A stretch of 45,404 bases of DNA, from NCBI GenBank assembly GCA_024278015.1, contig JAJRUC010000320.1, forward strand, positions 1-45,404, read 5' to 3'. Below, in pieces: positions 32,027-40,563 of this stretch. Position 1 is the first letter of the stretch, and the number at the start of each line of letters is the position of its first letter. The stretch is from Chloroflexota bacterium. Its GTDB lineage: Bacteria; Chloroflexota; Anaerolineae; 4572-78. The notes beneath the pieces are model-generated. The model saw only the letters and a list, made by a program, of their open reading frames with translations. It did not search any database and was not told the origin of the DNA. The translations under genes were made by a program, and so were the position numbers.

Positions 32027-33451
32027 TTAAAGAAGCCTGTCCGGGGCGTTGCTGCAAATGCCATCGACGCCAAGTTGACGCAAGGCCGCAATTTCGGCGG
32101 GGCGCTCCTCGTGCCAGGTAATCAGGCCCAGCCCGGCCTGACGGATGCGCTTTAGCCAGGCCGGCGTTAACAGGGTATGCGGTTCAGCGGCCCGGTTTTC
32201 CCAGGCAGGATGGACATAGGTGGCGTTTACTGACCTGGCCAGGCTCACGGCATCGATGTTGACGGAACCAAACAGCACGCTGGTGACGAGATGGGGGTCA
32301 AGCGCTTTGATGTCTGCCAGCCAATCGGGGCGAAATGAAGAGACGATGGTGAGTTGGTGAAACTGGTGTTTTTTGAGCAACCTGACTACATTGCGTATTA
32401 CGGAACTGCTCTTTAGTTCCAGATACAGGCCAATCTCATGCGTTTTGCAAGCGATAATGGCCTCTTCCAAAGTGGGGATGGATTCGCCGTTTCCGGCGTC
32501 CAGGGCCTTCAACTCAACCAGGGTGCGTTCCGAGACCGGCCCGGCGCCATTGGTGGCGCGTTCCAAACAGTCATCGTGGATGATGACCGGCGCGCCGTCG
32601 GCGCTGGAGCGCACATCCAGTTCAACCATATCAGTTTTAAGCGCGGCGGCTTTTTCGATGGCCGCCAGGGTGTTTTCCGGGGCGTAATGAGAGGCTCCCC
32701 GATGAGCAATGCGCAGAAAACGACGTTGGTTGGGTGGGATGGCGCGCGCCAATTCAGCCACCCACCAGGCCACCCGCCCCGGTATCCACTGGAACAGCGC
32801 CGGCCAGGGGACCAGAATTTCCGGGGAAACCTGAAAAATCCGGCTGAACGTCATGCCGGGCACAAAGGCATAACGCGCCAGATAGGTATGAACCAGGCGA
32901 TCTGCCAACGGCGTTTTGGCGTTAATAAGGGTTTCAAACAGGGGCGTAATCCACACCCCCCCGATGCCCGCTTGCCGGGTGCAGTGGCGGCGGGTTTTTG
33001 GGGCGCGATTTATGAGCCAGTCTTTGCCGGGAGCAAAGGCATGCTTACCCGGTTCGGAAAACAGGCGCACGTGGCGGCCCTTAAGGGGTACGACGCCGTC
33101 TAAGGCCATTGAATGGTAGCCGCCATGCCAACTTGCTTCAGCATGGCTAACATCGCCTGCGGCGTTGACAAACACCCACACGTGTTCCAGCTCATACAGA
33201 TGTTGAATATCCCAATCCCACCAGATAGCGTATTCAATGACGAAGGCGGCCTCTCCCGGTTCAATTTGCCGGGGGAAGGACGGCGACGGCGCGTTGGCCC
33301 GGAAGATGGTGTACCCCACCACCGAAGGGAGAAACGGCTCGTGGGTATCGAATTTGATGAGGGGCGCGTATTGCGCCGCTAACTGCCAATCGGTTTCTGA
33401 AGGATGGTCGGCGTTTTGGAGTAAATGCTCTGCGCTGTGCGGATTGGACAT
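32027..33451 (-). CDS. Glycerophosphodiester phosphodiesterase with large N-terminal domain
   Basis: 474 residues. The C-terminal ~235 residues are a GDPD TIM barrel: RIAHRGASHYAPENTLAA (catalytic His and Arg), MVELDVRSSADGAPVIIHDD (metal Glu/Asp, second His) and LYLELKSS. It hydrolyses glycerophosphodiesters to glycerol-3-phosphate and an alcohol. The first ~235 residues form another domain (LAAQYAPLIKFDTHEPFLPSVV; ASWHGGYHSM; EPGKHAFAP) that vaguely recalls Vps62-like proteins; I cannot name it surely. It has no signal peptide. The ATG at 33451 has AAGGA 9 nt upstream; a start at 33460 is also possible. Its next neighbours, a transporter, PHP hydrolase and sugar kinase, suggest a polyol-phosphate salvage route. 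Confidence 0.85.
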   Translation of the reverse strand: MSNPHSAEHLLQNADHPSETDWQLAAQYAPLIKFDTHEPFLPSVVGYTIFRANAPSPSFPRQIEPGEAAFVIEYAIWWDWDIQHLYELEHVWVFVNAAGDVSHAEASWHGGYHSMALDGVVPLKGRHVRLFSEPGKHAFAPGKDWLINRAPKTRRHCTRQAGIGGVWITPLFETLINAKTPLADRLVHTYLARYAFVPGMTFSRIFQVSPEILVPWPALFQWIPGRVAWWVAELARAIPPNQRRFLRIAHRGASHYAPENTLAAIEKAAALKTDMVELDVRSSADGAPVIIHDDCLERATNGAGPVSERTLVELKALDAGNGESIPTLEEAIIACKTHEIGLYLELKSSSVIRNVVRLLKKHQFHQLTIVSSFRPDWLADIKALDPHLVTSVLFGSVNIDAVSLARSVNATYVHPAWENRAAEPHTLLTPAWLKRIRQAGLGLITWHEERPAEIAALRQLGVDGICSNAPDRLL

Positions 33452-33536
33452 TGGCTTCATCCTTTTTGGGATTTGTATCTGATAAAATCGGCTGCGGCGC
33501 GTTGGTCAGGCCGCGAATTGTGACGGGAGGCCATAA

Positions 33537-34832
33537 TCATAAACTTTGCGCCGTCACCTTTCCGTGTGCGGCTACCGTTTCGATAATGGTTTTCACGAGT
33601 TCAAAATCAGATTCCGCATTGATGTCTTCAATGTAAATATCGCCCGGCCAGGCGAGCGTTGAACGCGGATGCCCGTTACGGGCCAGCGCTGCTGAAACGG
33701 TTTTGATTGCCTGCGCGTACTCGGCTGCGGTATCTGCAAGTTCCCGCTGCGCGGCCTTCCGGTCTGTAATACTGTTTCGGTCGATGCGCGTGGCCCCAAT
33801 GCCCAAATAGAGGGCTTTGCCGCGTTGAATTGCCTGATTTACATAGAACGAAACCGGCATTGTATCGGCCTCAAGCTTGATAACAAACTCCGGGCAGACG
33901 CTCAGTTTGAAGTCAATCAGTTCAGCCGGCGATTCTGCGCCCGATTTCGCTCTGTTTGTTTTTTTGCCACGGCGGCTTGCTGCTTTGCGCCGCCCGCCGT
34001 CGTCTGTCTGCGTCGGGCGGTCTCCCCGATAGTTGGACACAAAAACATGATTGCCCCAGGGGAAATTGTTTATCAGCTGCCGGACAGGAGGCGCTGCAAC
34101 TTCCCGACACAGACGCGGGCCAATGAAGAAGGGCGAACCGGAGGCGTCGGAGAGTTCGAGCCAAATATTCGGGAAGCGGTGCGCCAGGTGTTCCAGCCAG
34201 GGAACGAGGACCTGGTCGGTCAGGTGGTTCAGAAATTCAGCGACAAAACCGGGCGCATCAAGCAAAGCCACAATCAACGCTTCCTGCCCCAGAATGTCGG
34301 CGGCGAGGCTGTAGGGGGCCGATAAATGCGCAACCGGATTGAGGCCCGTCAGGTTTGTGAAACAGGCCAAATAATCGTCTATGATTTCGGGAATACCGTT
34401 TTCCATATTCGGCGTATCTATCTTGTGCCGGCTTGTTTGGGGAACCAGCGGTTTGTTCATATCCGGCCCGGGCGCGTGTTTGTCGGGATATATCATCGCT
34501 TGCCCCAGCGCCTCTACACTAAAAGCATAAACCGGCCATCCCAGGGTCAGCTTGCGCACCCCAAGTAAACGCTGGGTCATCAGTGTGGTGCGTACATAGC
34601 GTTGGGCATCGCCTTTATAGAATTCGGCGGAGGTTAAGCCGTAAAGCTGATTCAGTATCGTCAAGGTCAATAGATGAAGGGAGGTTGTTGGGCAAACCGA
34701 ATTCGCCGGAGCCGGTTCTTTAAAATCAGCGTCGCATTGTCCTGTTATGGCTGCATCAAAAAGCGCGCGCAACTTTGCCCGTGCTGCGTCATCGCCGGCT
34801 TGCCATTGAGCAAGCAGAGCGCTATTCATCAT
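33537..34832 (-). CDS. Uroporphyrinogen decarboxylase (URO-D)-family protein
   Basis: A 431-residue protein with the URO-D/methyltransferase fold. DYLACFTNLTGLNPVAHLSAPYSLAADILG, LLDAPGFVAEFLNHLTDQVLVPWLEHL and ELSDASGSPFFIGP follow the family pattern of corrinoid or cobamide methyltransferases better than true HemE, whose N-terminal RQAGRY is absent. A Lys/Arg-rich insert (about residues 280-315; GGRRKAASRRGKKTNRAKSG) interrupts the barrel, unlike most relatives. The start is one of two adjacent ATGs with GGAAG about 10 nt upstream. Function is likely transfer of a methyl or related group, not heme synthesis. Family call is moderate. Confidence 0.7.
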   Translation of the reverse strand: MMNSALLAQWQAGDDAARAKLRALFDAAITGQCDADFKEPAPANSVCPTTSLHLLTLTILNQLYGLTSAEFYKGDAQRYVRTTLMTQRLLGVRKLTLGWPVYAFSVEALGQAMIYPDKHAPGPDMNKPLVPQTSRHKIDTPNMENGIPEIIDDYLACFTNLTGLNPVAHLSAPYSLAADILGQEALIVALLDAPGFVAEFLNHLTDQVLVPWLEHLAHRFPNIWLELSDASGSPFFIGPRLCREVAAPPVRQLINNFPWGNHVFVSNYRGDRPTQTDDGGRRKAASRRGKKTNRAKSGAESPAELIDFKLSVCPEFVIKLEADTMPVSFYVNQAIQRGKALYLGIGATRIDRNSITDRKAAQRELADTAAEYAQAIKTVSAALARNGHPRSTLAWPGDIYIEDINAESDFELVKTIIETVAAHGKVTAQSL

Positions 34833-35305
34833 AAGTTTAACGCTTCCATTCTGCAAAAAGACCACCACAGTCAGATGTCTTTTTGTATTTTTGCCGGTGC
34901 GACATCACCTGATTCTGCGCTGCAAGCGAGACCAACGGTTGGAATTCATTAAATATCTATCCGTAAAATACTTGTGGCACTCATTGTCAAACAACAAGCC
35001 GATGAAGTTGTAGTTGCTCCCCCCTTAATCCCTGATGAAGAAACCGCTTCGCGCCCTCACAGAGGGGGAAATTCCCTCCCCCTAAAAGGGGGGGGATACC
35101 CGAAGGGCACAGGTGGCCGGGGAGGGGGTAAAAAGCGCGCATCCGGTTGTTTTCAACCTCAACTGGCCTGACCATCACCCGGCGTAATTAATTTACGGAT
35201 AGACATTAAAATGGTTCCCTGTATCGGAAGATTAGAAGTTGTCGAAGCGCCAATCTCCAATCTTCGGGTTCAAAACTTTGCGGGAACTTGTATTTTCAGG
35301 GGGTC
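34833..35305. other. 473-nt intergenic region with MITE-like element
   Basis: Between the URO-D-like gene and the ABC ATPase gene, both minus strand. It holds the element at 34956-35203. No convincing promoter or gene was found; short open frames here only translate the repeat. Confidence 0.55.
34956..35203. mobile_element. MITE-like element, copy D
   Basis: TCTATCCGTAAA (34956-34967) and TTTACGGATAGA (35192-35203) are perfect 12-nt inverted ends. CATTAAA occurs just outside both (34947-34953, two bases away; 35204-35210, adjacent), a candidate target duplication. The interior has the phrase CCTGATGAAGAAACCGCTTC plus G/C-rich hairpins, shared with the copy at 41894-42053, yet the ends differ. 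Confidence 0.55.
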
Positions 35306-36376
35306 TTACCAAAGCAGTGACCGCTCGGTTTCCGGGTCGAAGAATTGTACTTTGTTGGCGTTAAATTGCAAGTTAACAGTGTCTCCCATTTTTAGGCTCA
35401 TCTCCGGGTCGGCGAGTACGTGAACGTGCAAATCGCCGATTTTCACATCAATCAGGTCATCGCGGCCCAGTGGTTCAACTATGTAGACTTCACCGGCAGC
35501 ACCTTCGTTGGCGATGGTAATATCTTCCGGGCGAATACCCATAATAACGCGACCTTTTTCGGCGACTTTGTCAGTATGGCCGGCGGACAAGGGCATGGTT
35601 AACCCGGGGGCGCGGGCAGAGAAGAGGCCGTTTTCGTGTAAGATATCTACGGTTATAAAGTTCATGGGCGGGTTGCCCACAAAGCCGGCAATGAACAGGG
35701 TTTGCGGCCTGTCGTACAGTTCATCCGGCGGGGCAAAGGCTTGCAACCGCCCCGACTGGATGACGGCCACCCGGTCGGCCATGGTCATCGCTTCTACCTG
35801 GTCGTGCGTTACATAAATAGAGGTGATGCCCAGTTCCAGTTGCAGGCGTTTGATTTCGCTGCGCATCGAAAGGCGCAAGCGGGCATCCAGGTTAGAAAGA
35901 GGCTCATCGAAGAGCAACAGCCCCGGTTCTTTGACCAACGCCCGGCCCAAGGCCACGCGCTGTTGTTGCCCGCCGGAAAGTTGGGCCGGTTTGCGGTCCA
36001 GCAGATGACCAATGCCCATCATATCGGCAATTTTCCGGGTTCGCTCTTTCAATTCTTTCGCAGGGATTTTTTTCAGTTTAAGGGGGTAGCTGATATTTTT
36101 GAAGACATCCATGTGCGGATAGAGCGCGTAACTCTGAAACACCATACCGATGTTGCGGTCTTTGGGGGCCATATGGTTGACCATATAGTCATCAAACCTA
36201 ATGTACCCGGCAGTCGGTTTGTAAATTCCGGCAACCATTAACAGGGTGGTGGTTTTTCCGCAACCGGAAGGCCCTAAAAAAGCGATAAATTCTCCATCAT
36301 TAATATTAAGGGTAATTGAATCTGCGCCGACAACGGTTCCCCATTTTTTGGTCAGATTATCAAGTGCTACTTTCAT
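35306..36376 (-). CDS. Carbohydrate ABC importer ATPase (MalK/UgpC/MsmX type)
   Basis: A 356-residue ATPase. Walker A is GPSGCGKT (35-42), the Q-loop is MVFQSYALYPHM, the signature is LSGGQQQRVALGRAL (133-147), and Walker B is LLLFDEPLSNLD. The C-terminal ~120 residues carry the OB/TOBE regulatory domain of MalK-type ATPases (VIMGIRPEDITI). The gene is last in the LacI-controlled importer cluster and could serve more than one sugar permease, as MsmX does. The ATG lies in TCATAATATACTCCG with weak GGAG upstream. Confidence 0.93.
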   Translation of the reverse strand: MKVALDNLTKKWGTVVGADSITLNINDGEFIAFLGPSGCGKTTTLLMVAGIYKPTAGYIRFDDYMVNHMAPKDRNIGMVFQSYALYPHMDVFKNISYPLKLKKIPAKELKERTRKIADMMGIGHLLDRKPAQLSGGQQQRVALGRALVKEPGLLLFDEPLSNLDARLRLSMRSEIKRLQLELGITSIYVTHDQVEAMTMADRVAVIQSGRLQAFAPPDELYDRPQTLFIAGFVGNPPMNFITVDILHENGLFSARAPGLTMPLSAGHTDKVAEKGRVIMGIRPEDITIANEGAAGEVYIVEPLGRDDLIDVKIGDLHVHVLADPEMSLKMGDTVNLQFNANKVQFFDPETERSLLW

Positions 36377-36448
36377 AATATACTCCGTTTAACTGATGTG
36401 CGATTTTGCCTTTGCGTTGAGAGACCAGGGGCAAGGTTTGTGTTGGAG

Positions 36449-37348
36449 TTAAGCCCCCCCCTTGCTGCCCCCGCCATAAATATTGAGCAACGCTTCCTGA
36501 GTGAATATAAAGAAAACAAGGATGGGAACAAGCTGAAAAAGCCCCAGTGCGGCCACTTCATTCCAGCTTCCCAGCGATGTATCGCCGGAGAAGCGGTTTA
36601 GCAACACCGGCAGGTTGGCTACTTTAGAGCCGATGGTAAACGTAAAGGGTATCAGATAAGCGTTCCAGCCGGTGATGAAGGTGAAAATAGAGAGGGCGGC
36701 CAGCCCCGGTTTTATTTGGGGCAAAATAATTTCCCACCATACCCGAAAGCGAGATGCGCCATCAATCAGGGCGGCTCGTTCCATATCCCAGGAGAGGTTA
36801 TCGAAGAAGCCTTTCATCAACCACACGCCCAGCGGCAGGTCTAAAGTAATCATCACCAGGGCCACGCCGCCGACCGTATTAAAGCCGACCCAATCGCCGA
36901 TGAGGGGAATGCCTCCGATGAATAGTAGAACCTGAAAGATGGCAATCAGCAACATTTCCGGCCGAAAAGCATGTAGCAACAAGGTTGTGCCCAAAAAGCC
37001 TTTACGCCCGGCAAAATTCATGCGGGCCAGGGCGTAGCCGGTTAAAGAGGATAAAAAACCGACGCCGACTACCATACCAACGGCAATGCCAAAAGAGTTA
37101 AGTGTGGCGTTCCAAACTTCGGGGTTGTGAAGGAAAGACCAGTTTTGCAGGGTTAAACCGCCAATGTTGCCGTGCGCATCTTTGGGTATCAAGCCTTCTG
37201 TTCGCACAGAGAAGGTGGCGATGAAAATCCAGGCATAGCCGATGATAATGGGCAAGATGCTGATGGTCAGTAAAATATAGGGGATGGCCCGGCTGAGGGA
37301 TTTTCGCAGTCCATAGGTTTGTTCTGTCTCAAAGGTTGTGGGTGTCAT
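36449..37348 (-). CDS. Carbohydrate ABC importer permease (MalG-like)
   Basis: A 299-residue inner permease with six helices. The cytoplasmic EAA loop is ERAALIDGASRFRVWWEIILPQIKPGLA in fair agreement with EAA-x3-G. The first helix ILLTISILPIIIGYAWIF and end region NEVAALGLFQLVPILVFFIF are typical of MalG/UgpE. GGAGG precedes the ATG at 37348, 12 bases after the MalF-like stop. Forms the pore with it. Confidence 0.93.
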   Translation of the reverse strand: MTPTTFETEQTYGLRKSLSRAIPYILLTISILPIIIGYAWIFIATFSVRTEGLIPKDAHGNIGGLTLQNWSFLHNPEVWNATLNSFGIAVGMVVGVGFLSSLTGYALARMNFAGRKGFLGTTLLLHAFRPEMLLIAIFQVLLFIGGIPLIGDWVGFNTVGGVALVMITLDLPLGVWLMKGFFDNLSWDMERAALIDGASRFRVWWEIILPQIKPGLAALSIFTFITGWNAYLIPFTFTIGSKVANLPVLLNRFSGDTSLGSWNEVAALGLFQLVPILVFFIFTQEALLNIYGGGSKGGA

Positions 37349-37360
37349 GCAATCCTCCGT

Positions 37361-38791
37361 TTACAAAACATCAATTTTTGGTTCTTGCACCAGGTCGTCG
37401 AAGCGGAAAACCCGTAGATAAATGAACGACAGAATTGCCCCAATGACTACCAGCACAAAGCCCCAGGCCGCGCCATACGCCCACTGGTTTGAGCCGAAAT
37501 AGGTGAACAGGGCGCGTTTGTAGGCGGTTAGGGACCACACTTCGGTGGTGAAAAGGCCCGGCCCGCCTTCAGTCAAGAGGAGTATGTACTCAAATGAGAC
37601 CAGCAGCGAGAGCGTTTGATAGGTGGTAACAAACAACAGGGGCCATCGAAGCAAGGGCAGGGTGATGTCTTTGATGATTTGCCAACTGGAAGCTCCGTCA
37701 ACTTTGGCGGCGATGATAAAATCTTTGGGGATGGCTTCTATTGCCGAGGTGAAGATAATCATCCCGAATGATGCGCCTACAAAACCATTGACCAGAATCA
37801 CAAATAACCAGGGCGTTTCGTTCAGCCAGTAGGGTTGGTGCTGGATGCCTGCCCAACCCAAAAACTGGTTGATGATGCCATACGGTGGAACCTGGGTAAA
37901 GCGTTTCCACATGACAATATAAACTACCGATGGCGTGATGCGCGGCAACAGCCATATCAATCGAAAGAAGAAACTGGAGCGTCGATTGATGTGCGAGGTT
38001 AGCAGCGCCAGCGCCAACGCCAGCCCTACGTTGAAAAATGCCAGCGTCATCACCACGTAAAAAACAGTATTCCGCAGAATTTTGGGGAAGAATTTATCGC
38101 TGAACATGCGTCGATAATTCCCCAGGCCAATGAAGGTCCAGGGGTCGCCGAAATTGGCGCTTGATAAATTGGTTAAACTGAGAATGAATAACAGCACTAC
38201 CGGAATAAGGAAAAAGATGATAACCAGCAAACTGGTTGGACTCATAAATCCGTAAGCGCCCAGCGTGTTTCTGAAGGATGGTTTTTGGCGGGCTAACGCA
38301 GCCGTGGTCAGCGTTCCGGATAGAATAATGAGCAGCAAGGCCAGGAATGTGGCAATCAATCCGGATAAATAGTGAATATCTACCCCCACTTTGGCGGCAT
38401 CTCTTTGGGCCTCGCCAAATTGCCCCAACAAAACAAGCAAAGGCAAAGCGCCCAGGGCAATTAACCAAAAGCCGTCTTTTTCTACAATGATTTTGCGCCG
38501 ATAAGCCAAAAAGACAACCAAAAGGGTCACCATGCCGGCAATCGGAACCAGATAACTGGTTGGCGTTCCTCTAAAAATTACAGCGCCTTTGCTTAAGGCC
38601 ACCACGGGGCCGGCTCCAATTTTTAAACCCGATAAAGAACCAAGCAATCCGCCGCCACTTGAAAACCCAATCCACGGCAGAAAGAAGGCGACGATGCCTA
38701 ACAGCCCGCCCACTATGGCGATGATAAAATTAACTGTTTGTCCGGGTATTTTTACCGGGTTATTATCTTCTGGTGATTTGGTGAAAGACAT
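37361..38791 (-). CDS. Carbohydrate ABC importer permease (MalF-like, with extra N-terminal helices)
   Basis: A 476-residue permease. The last ~290 residues form the permease: SLLVIIFFLIPVVLLFILSL and the EAA loop IIAAKVDGASSWQIIKDITLPLLRWPLL. The first ~180 residues have four to five added helices and loops, similar in arrangement to MalF of E. coli, which also has an N-terminal extension, though not clearly homologous. The ATG at 38791 has AGGAGG 6 nt upstream. A strong hairpin separates it from the binding-protein gene. Confidence 0.92.
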   Translation of the reverse strand: MSFTKSPEDNNPVKIPGQTVNFIIAIVGGLLGIVAFFLPWIGFSSGGGLLGSLSGLKIGAGPVVALSKGAVIFRGTPTSYLVPIAGMVTLLVVFLAYRRKIIVEKDGFWLIALGALPLLVLLGQFGEAQRDAAKVGVDIHYLSGLIATFLALLLIILSGTLTTAALARQKPSFRNTLGAYGFMSPTSLLVIIFFLIPVVLLFILSLTNLSSANFGDPWTFIGLGNYRRMFSDKFFPKILRNTVFYVVMTLAFFNVGLALALALLTSHINRRSSFFFRLIWLLPRITPSVVYIVMWKRFTQVPPYGIINQFLGWAGIQHQPYWLNETPWLFVILVNGFVGASFGMIIFTSAIEAIPKDFIIAAKVDGASSWQIIKDITLPLLRWPLLFVTTYQTLSLLVSFEYILLLTEGGPGLFTTEVWSLTAYKRALFTYFGSNQWAYGAAWGFVLVVIGAILSFIYLRVFRFDDLVQEPKIDVL

Positions 38792-38889
38792 ACGCAACCT
38801 CCTCAACACCCCAGGTGATAATGATTGGTCAAATAAAAGTCAGGCAACGGCGCATTTCTACAGGGCCTTTGGGCGATGCGCCGTGGCAT

Positions 38890-38927
38890 GGCCCGGGAGA
38901 GGGGGATTACCCCCTCTCCGAAGGGCC
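38890..38927 (-). terminator. Intercistronic hairpin between binding protein and permeases
   Basis: GGAGAGGGGG (38896-38905) pairs with CCCCCTCTCC (38910-38919) over a 4-nt loop, with outer GGCCC/GGGCC (38890-38894, 38923-38927). It begins 11 bases after the binding-protein stop. No T run is present, so partial termination or mRNA stabilisation that favours the binding protein is likely. Confidence 0.6.
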
Positions 38928-38937
38928 AAAGACGTTG

Positions 38938-40461
38938 TTATTGGATAATGATATTATCACCCAGTTCGTTCTGGAGTTGGTCAACCACCACATCCACTGC
39001 TTCTTCCGGGGTCAGGTCGCCGGATTCAACCGCTTGAATGCCCAGATAGTAAGCCTCTGAATAGGAACTCCAGTAGGGGCTGTTGGGCAAGAAAGTGGTG
39101 TATTGCAGCAACGGCAAGGTGGCGCTGAGGAATTTGGCAGTTTTGTAGGGGGGGTAGTCGGCCTGAGATTTAAGGACCCCCAGGTGTCCGCTGGCAACGG
39201 CGTAATCGGTGTTGAGTTCTTTGGTTGTTGCTTTGGAGATGAGCAACAAGGCCAGGTCCGGGTTTTTTGATTGAGAGCTAATCATATAAACCAGGGGATG
39301 GGTCAGGGTAATGGGAGCGTCTGTGCCTTCTTCGTTGGCGGGAATGGGGGCAAAGCCAACATTTTCCCACAGGTAATCTTCGCCGCCTACATCTTGCAAG
39401 TAGTTGGTGTGCCAACTGGCCCAGCGCCAGGTGCCTTCAAATACAAACAAGACTTTATCGAATTTGCTGGTATATTCTTTGTGGAAATCCCAGTCTCCAT
39501 CCAGTTTGTTGGGGCGAATGATGTCGCGCACCTGGGCCGCATCGTACAGCATGCTGTACACTTTTAGCGCCGCAGTTTTATCGAACACCAGGGCGTTGCT
39601 CCCGTTGGGGTCAACCACTTCGCCGCCGGCGCCATAGTAATAATAAAGGAAGTCCGGCCCGTTTGAGGGGCGATGCCACCAGCCGTCGCCGGGTTCCACT
39701 ACCCCTTTTGCCACCGCTTCGGCGGCGGTATCAAGCATATCCTGGAAGGTGAAATCACCGCTGGCTACGCGGTCAGACAAGTTGTTAATGTCTTCATCGC
39801 TCCAACCTAATTGGCGCAGGAGTGGTTTGCTGTAGTACATCGGGCGGGCTTCTGCGTCTTGCGGCACGCCCCAAATGCTGCCGTTCAATTTAGTGGCTGT
39901 CCACAGCGAGTCAATCACGTCGGCAAATTCGGGATATTTGCCCACTTCATTGGTAATATCATACAGGAATCCGGCAGTCGCCCAGTCGCCAATGTGTTCG
40001 TGACCGGAAACGATAATGTCGGGCGCTTCTCCGGCGTCTGAAGCCAACTCAAACTCGGTTTTGTAGTCGCCCCAGCTTGCGTCATCCTGAATGGCTTCCA
40101 GGGCAACGCGGCGATTGTCGCCGTTGGCGGCCAGTTCGGCATTAACCGCGCCTACCGCTTTCACCAGGTTGTCGCAGCGACCGTTTTCGTAAGGGGGGCT
40201 GGCTTTACAGCGCGCTACCAACTTCACTTCCTGAACGCTGCCTTCTTTTTCCACCTCAACGGTTTCATAAACCTTGACTTCTTTTTCCACTTCAACGGTT
40301 TCATAGACCTTGACTTCTTTTTCCACTTCAACGGTCTTTATCACTTCCACTTCTTTTGTTTCAACAATGGTGATGACCTCTGGCGTGGCGCTGCTGCAAG
40401 CCGCAATTAAAGCCAACAGTATACCAACAAATAACACGATCAGGATATTTCGTTTAGACAC
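38938..40461 (-). CDS. Carbohydrate-type ABC substrate-binding lipoprotein
   Basis: A 507-residue extracytoplasmic solute receptor (SBP_bac_1 fold). The lipobox is LIAAC (Cys22). Residues about 36-73 form a charged V/E/K linker of a 12-residue repeat (VEVEKEVKVYET), common in Chloroflexota receptors. The solute domain starts near residue 80 with VKLVARCKASPPYENGRCDN, having an extra Cys pair. Later come PDIIVSGHEHIGDW, GVPQDAEARPMYYSKPLL and GTWRWASWHTNYLQ, all typical of sugar receptors. GTG start with GGAGG 6 nt upstream. The preceding LacI regulator fits a carbohydrate or polyol solute. Confidence 0.9.
   Translation of the reverse strand: MSKRNILIVLFVGILLALIAACSSATPEVITIVETKEVEVIKTVEVEKEVKVYETVEVEKEVKVYETVEVEKEGSVQEVKLVARCKASPPYENGRCDNLVKAVGAVNAELAANGDNRRVALEAIQDDASWGDYKTEFELASDAGEAPDIIVSGHEHIGDWATAGFLYDITNEVGKYPEFADVIDSLWTATKLNGSIWGVPQDAEARPMYYSKPLLRQLGWSDEDINNLSDRVASGDFTFQDMLDTAAEAVAKGVVEPGDGWWHRPSNGPDFLYYYYGAGGEVVDPNGSNALVFDKTAALKVYSMLYDAAQVRDIIRPNKLDGDWDFHKEYTSKFDKVLFVFEGTWRWASWHTNYLQDVGGEDYLWENVGFAPIPANEEGTDAPITLTHPLVYMISSQSKNPDLALLLISKATTKELNTDYAVASGHLGVLKSQADYPPYKTAKFLSATLPLLQYTTFLPNSPYWSSYSEAYYLGIQAVESGDLTPEEAVDVVVDQLQNELGDNIIIQ
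40243..40338 (-). repeat. 36-bp tandem repeat inside the receptor linker
   Basis: Two 36-bp units (40243-40278, 40279-40314) and a 24-bp partial unit, nearly identical. Each encodes 12 residues. They encode the charged linker and are likely prone to copy-number change. Confidence 0.85.
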
Positions 40462-40563
40462 TTTTTCCTCCTTTGTAAAAAGCGTTAAATAGGTTTTGTT
40501 GATTGTTGAAGAACTGAGCGACCGTTATGTGATGTGCACCACCTCCTCTTGCGGAACATAAAT

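Noticed and set aside
33537..34832. True uroporphyrinogen decarboxylase HemE
   Set aside because: The N-terminal RQAGRY block and overall layout are missing and no heme genes are nearby.
40243..40338. A small CRISPR-like or direct-repeat array
   Set aside because: The repeats are contiguous with no spacers and in frame within the receptor linker.
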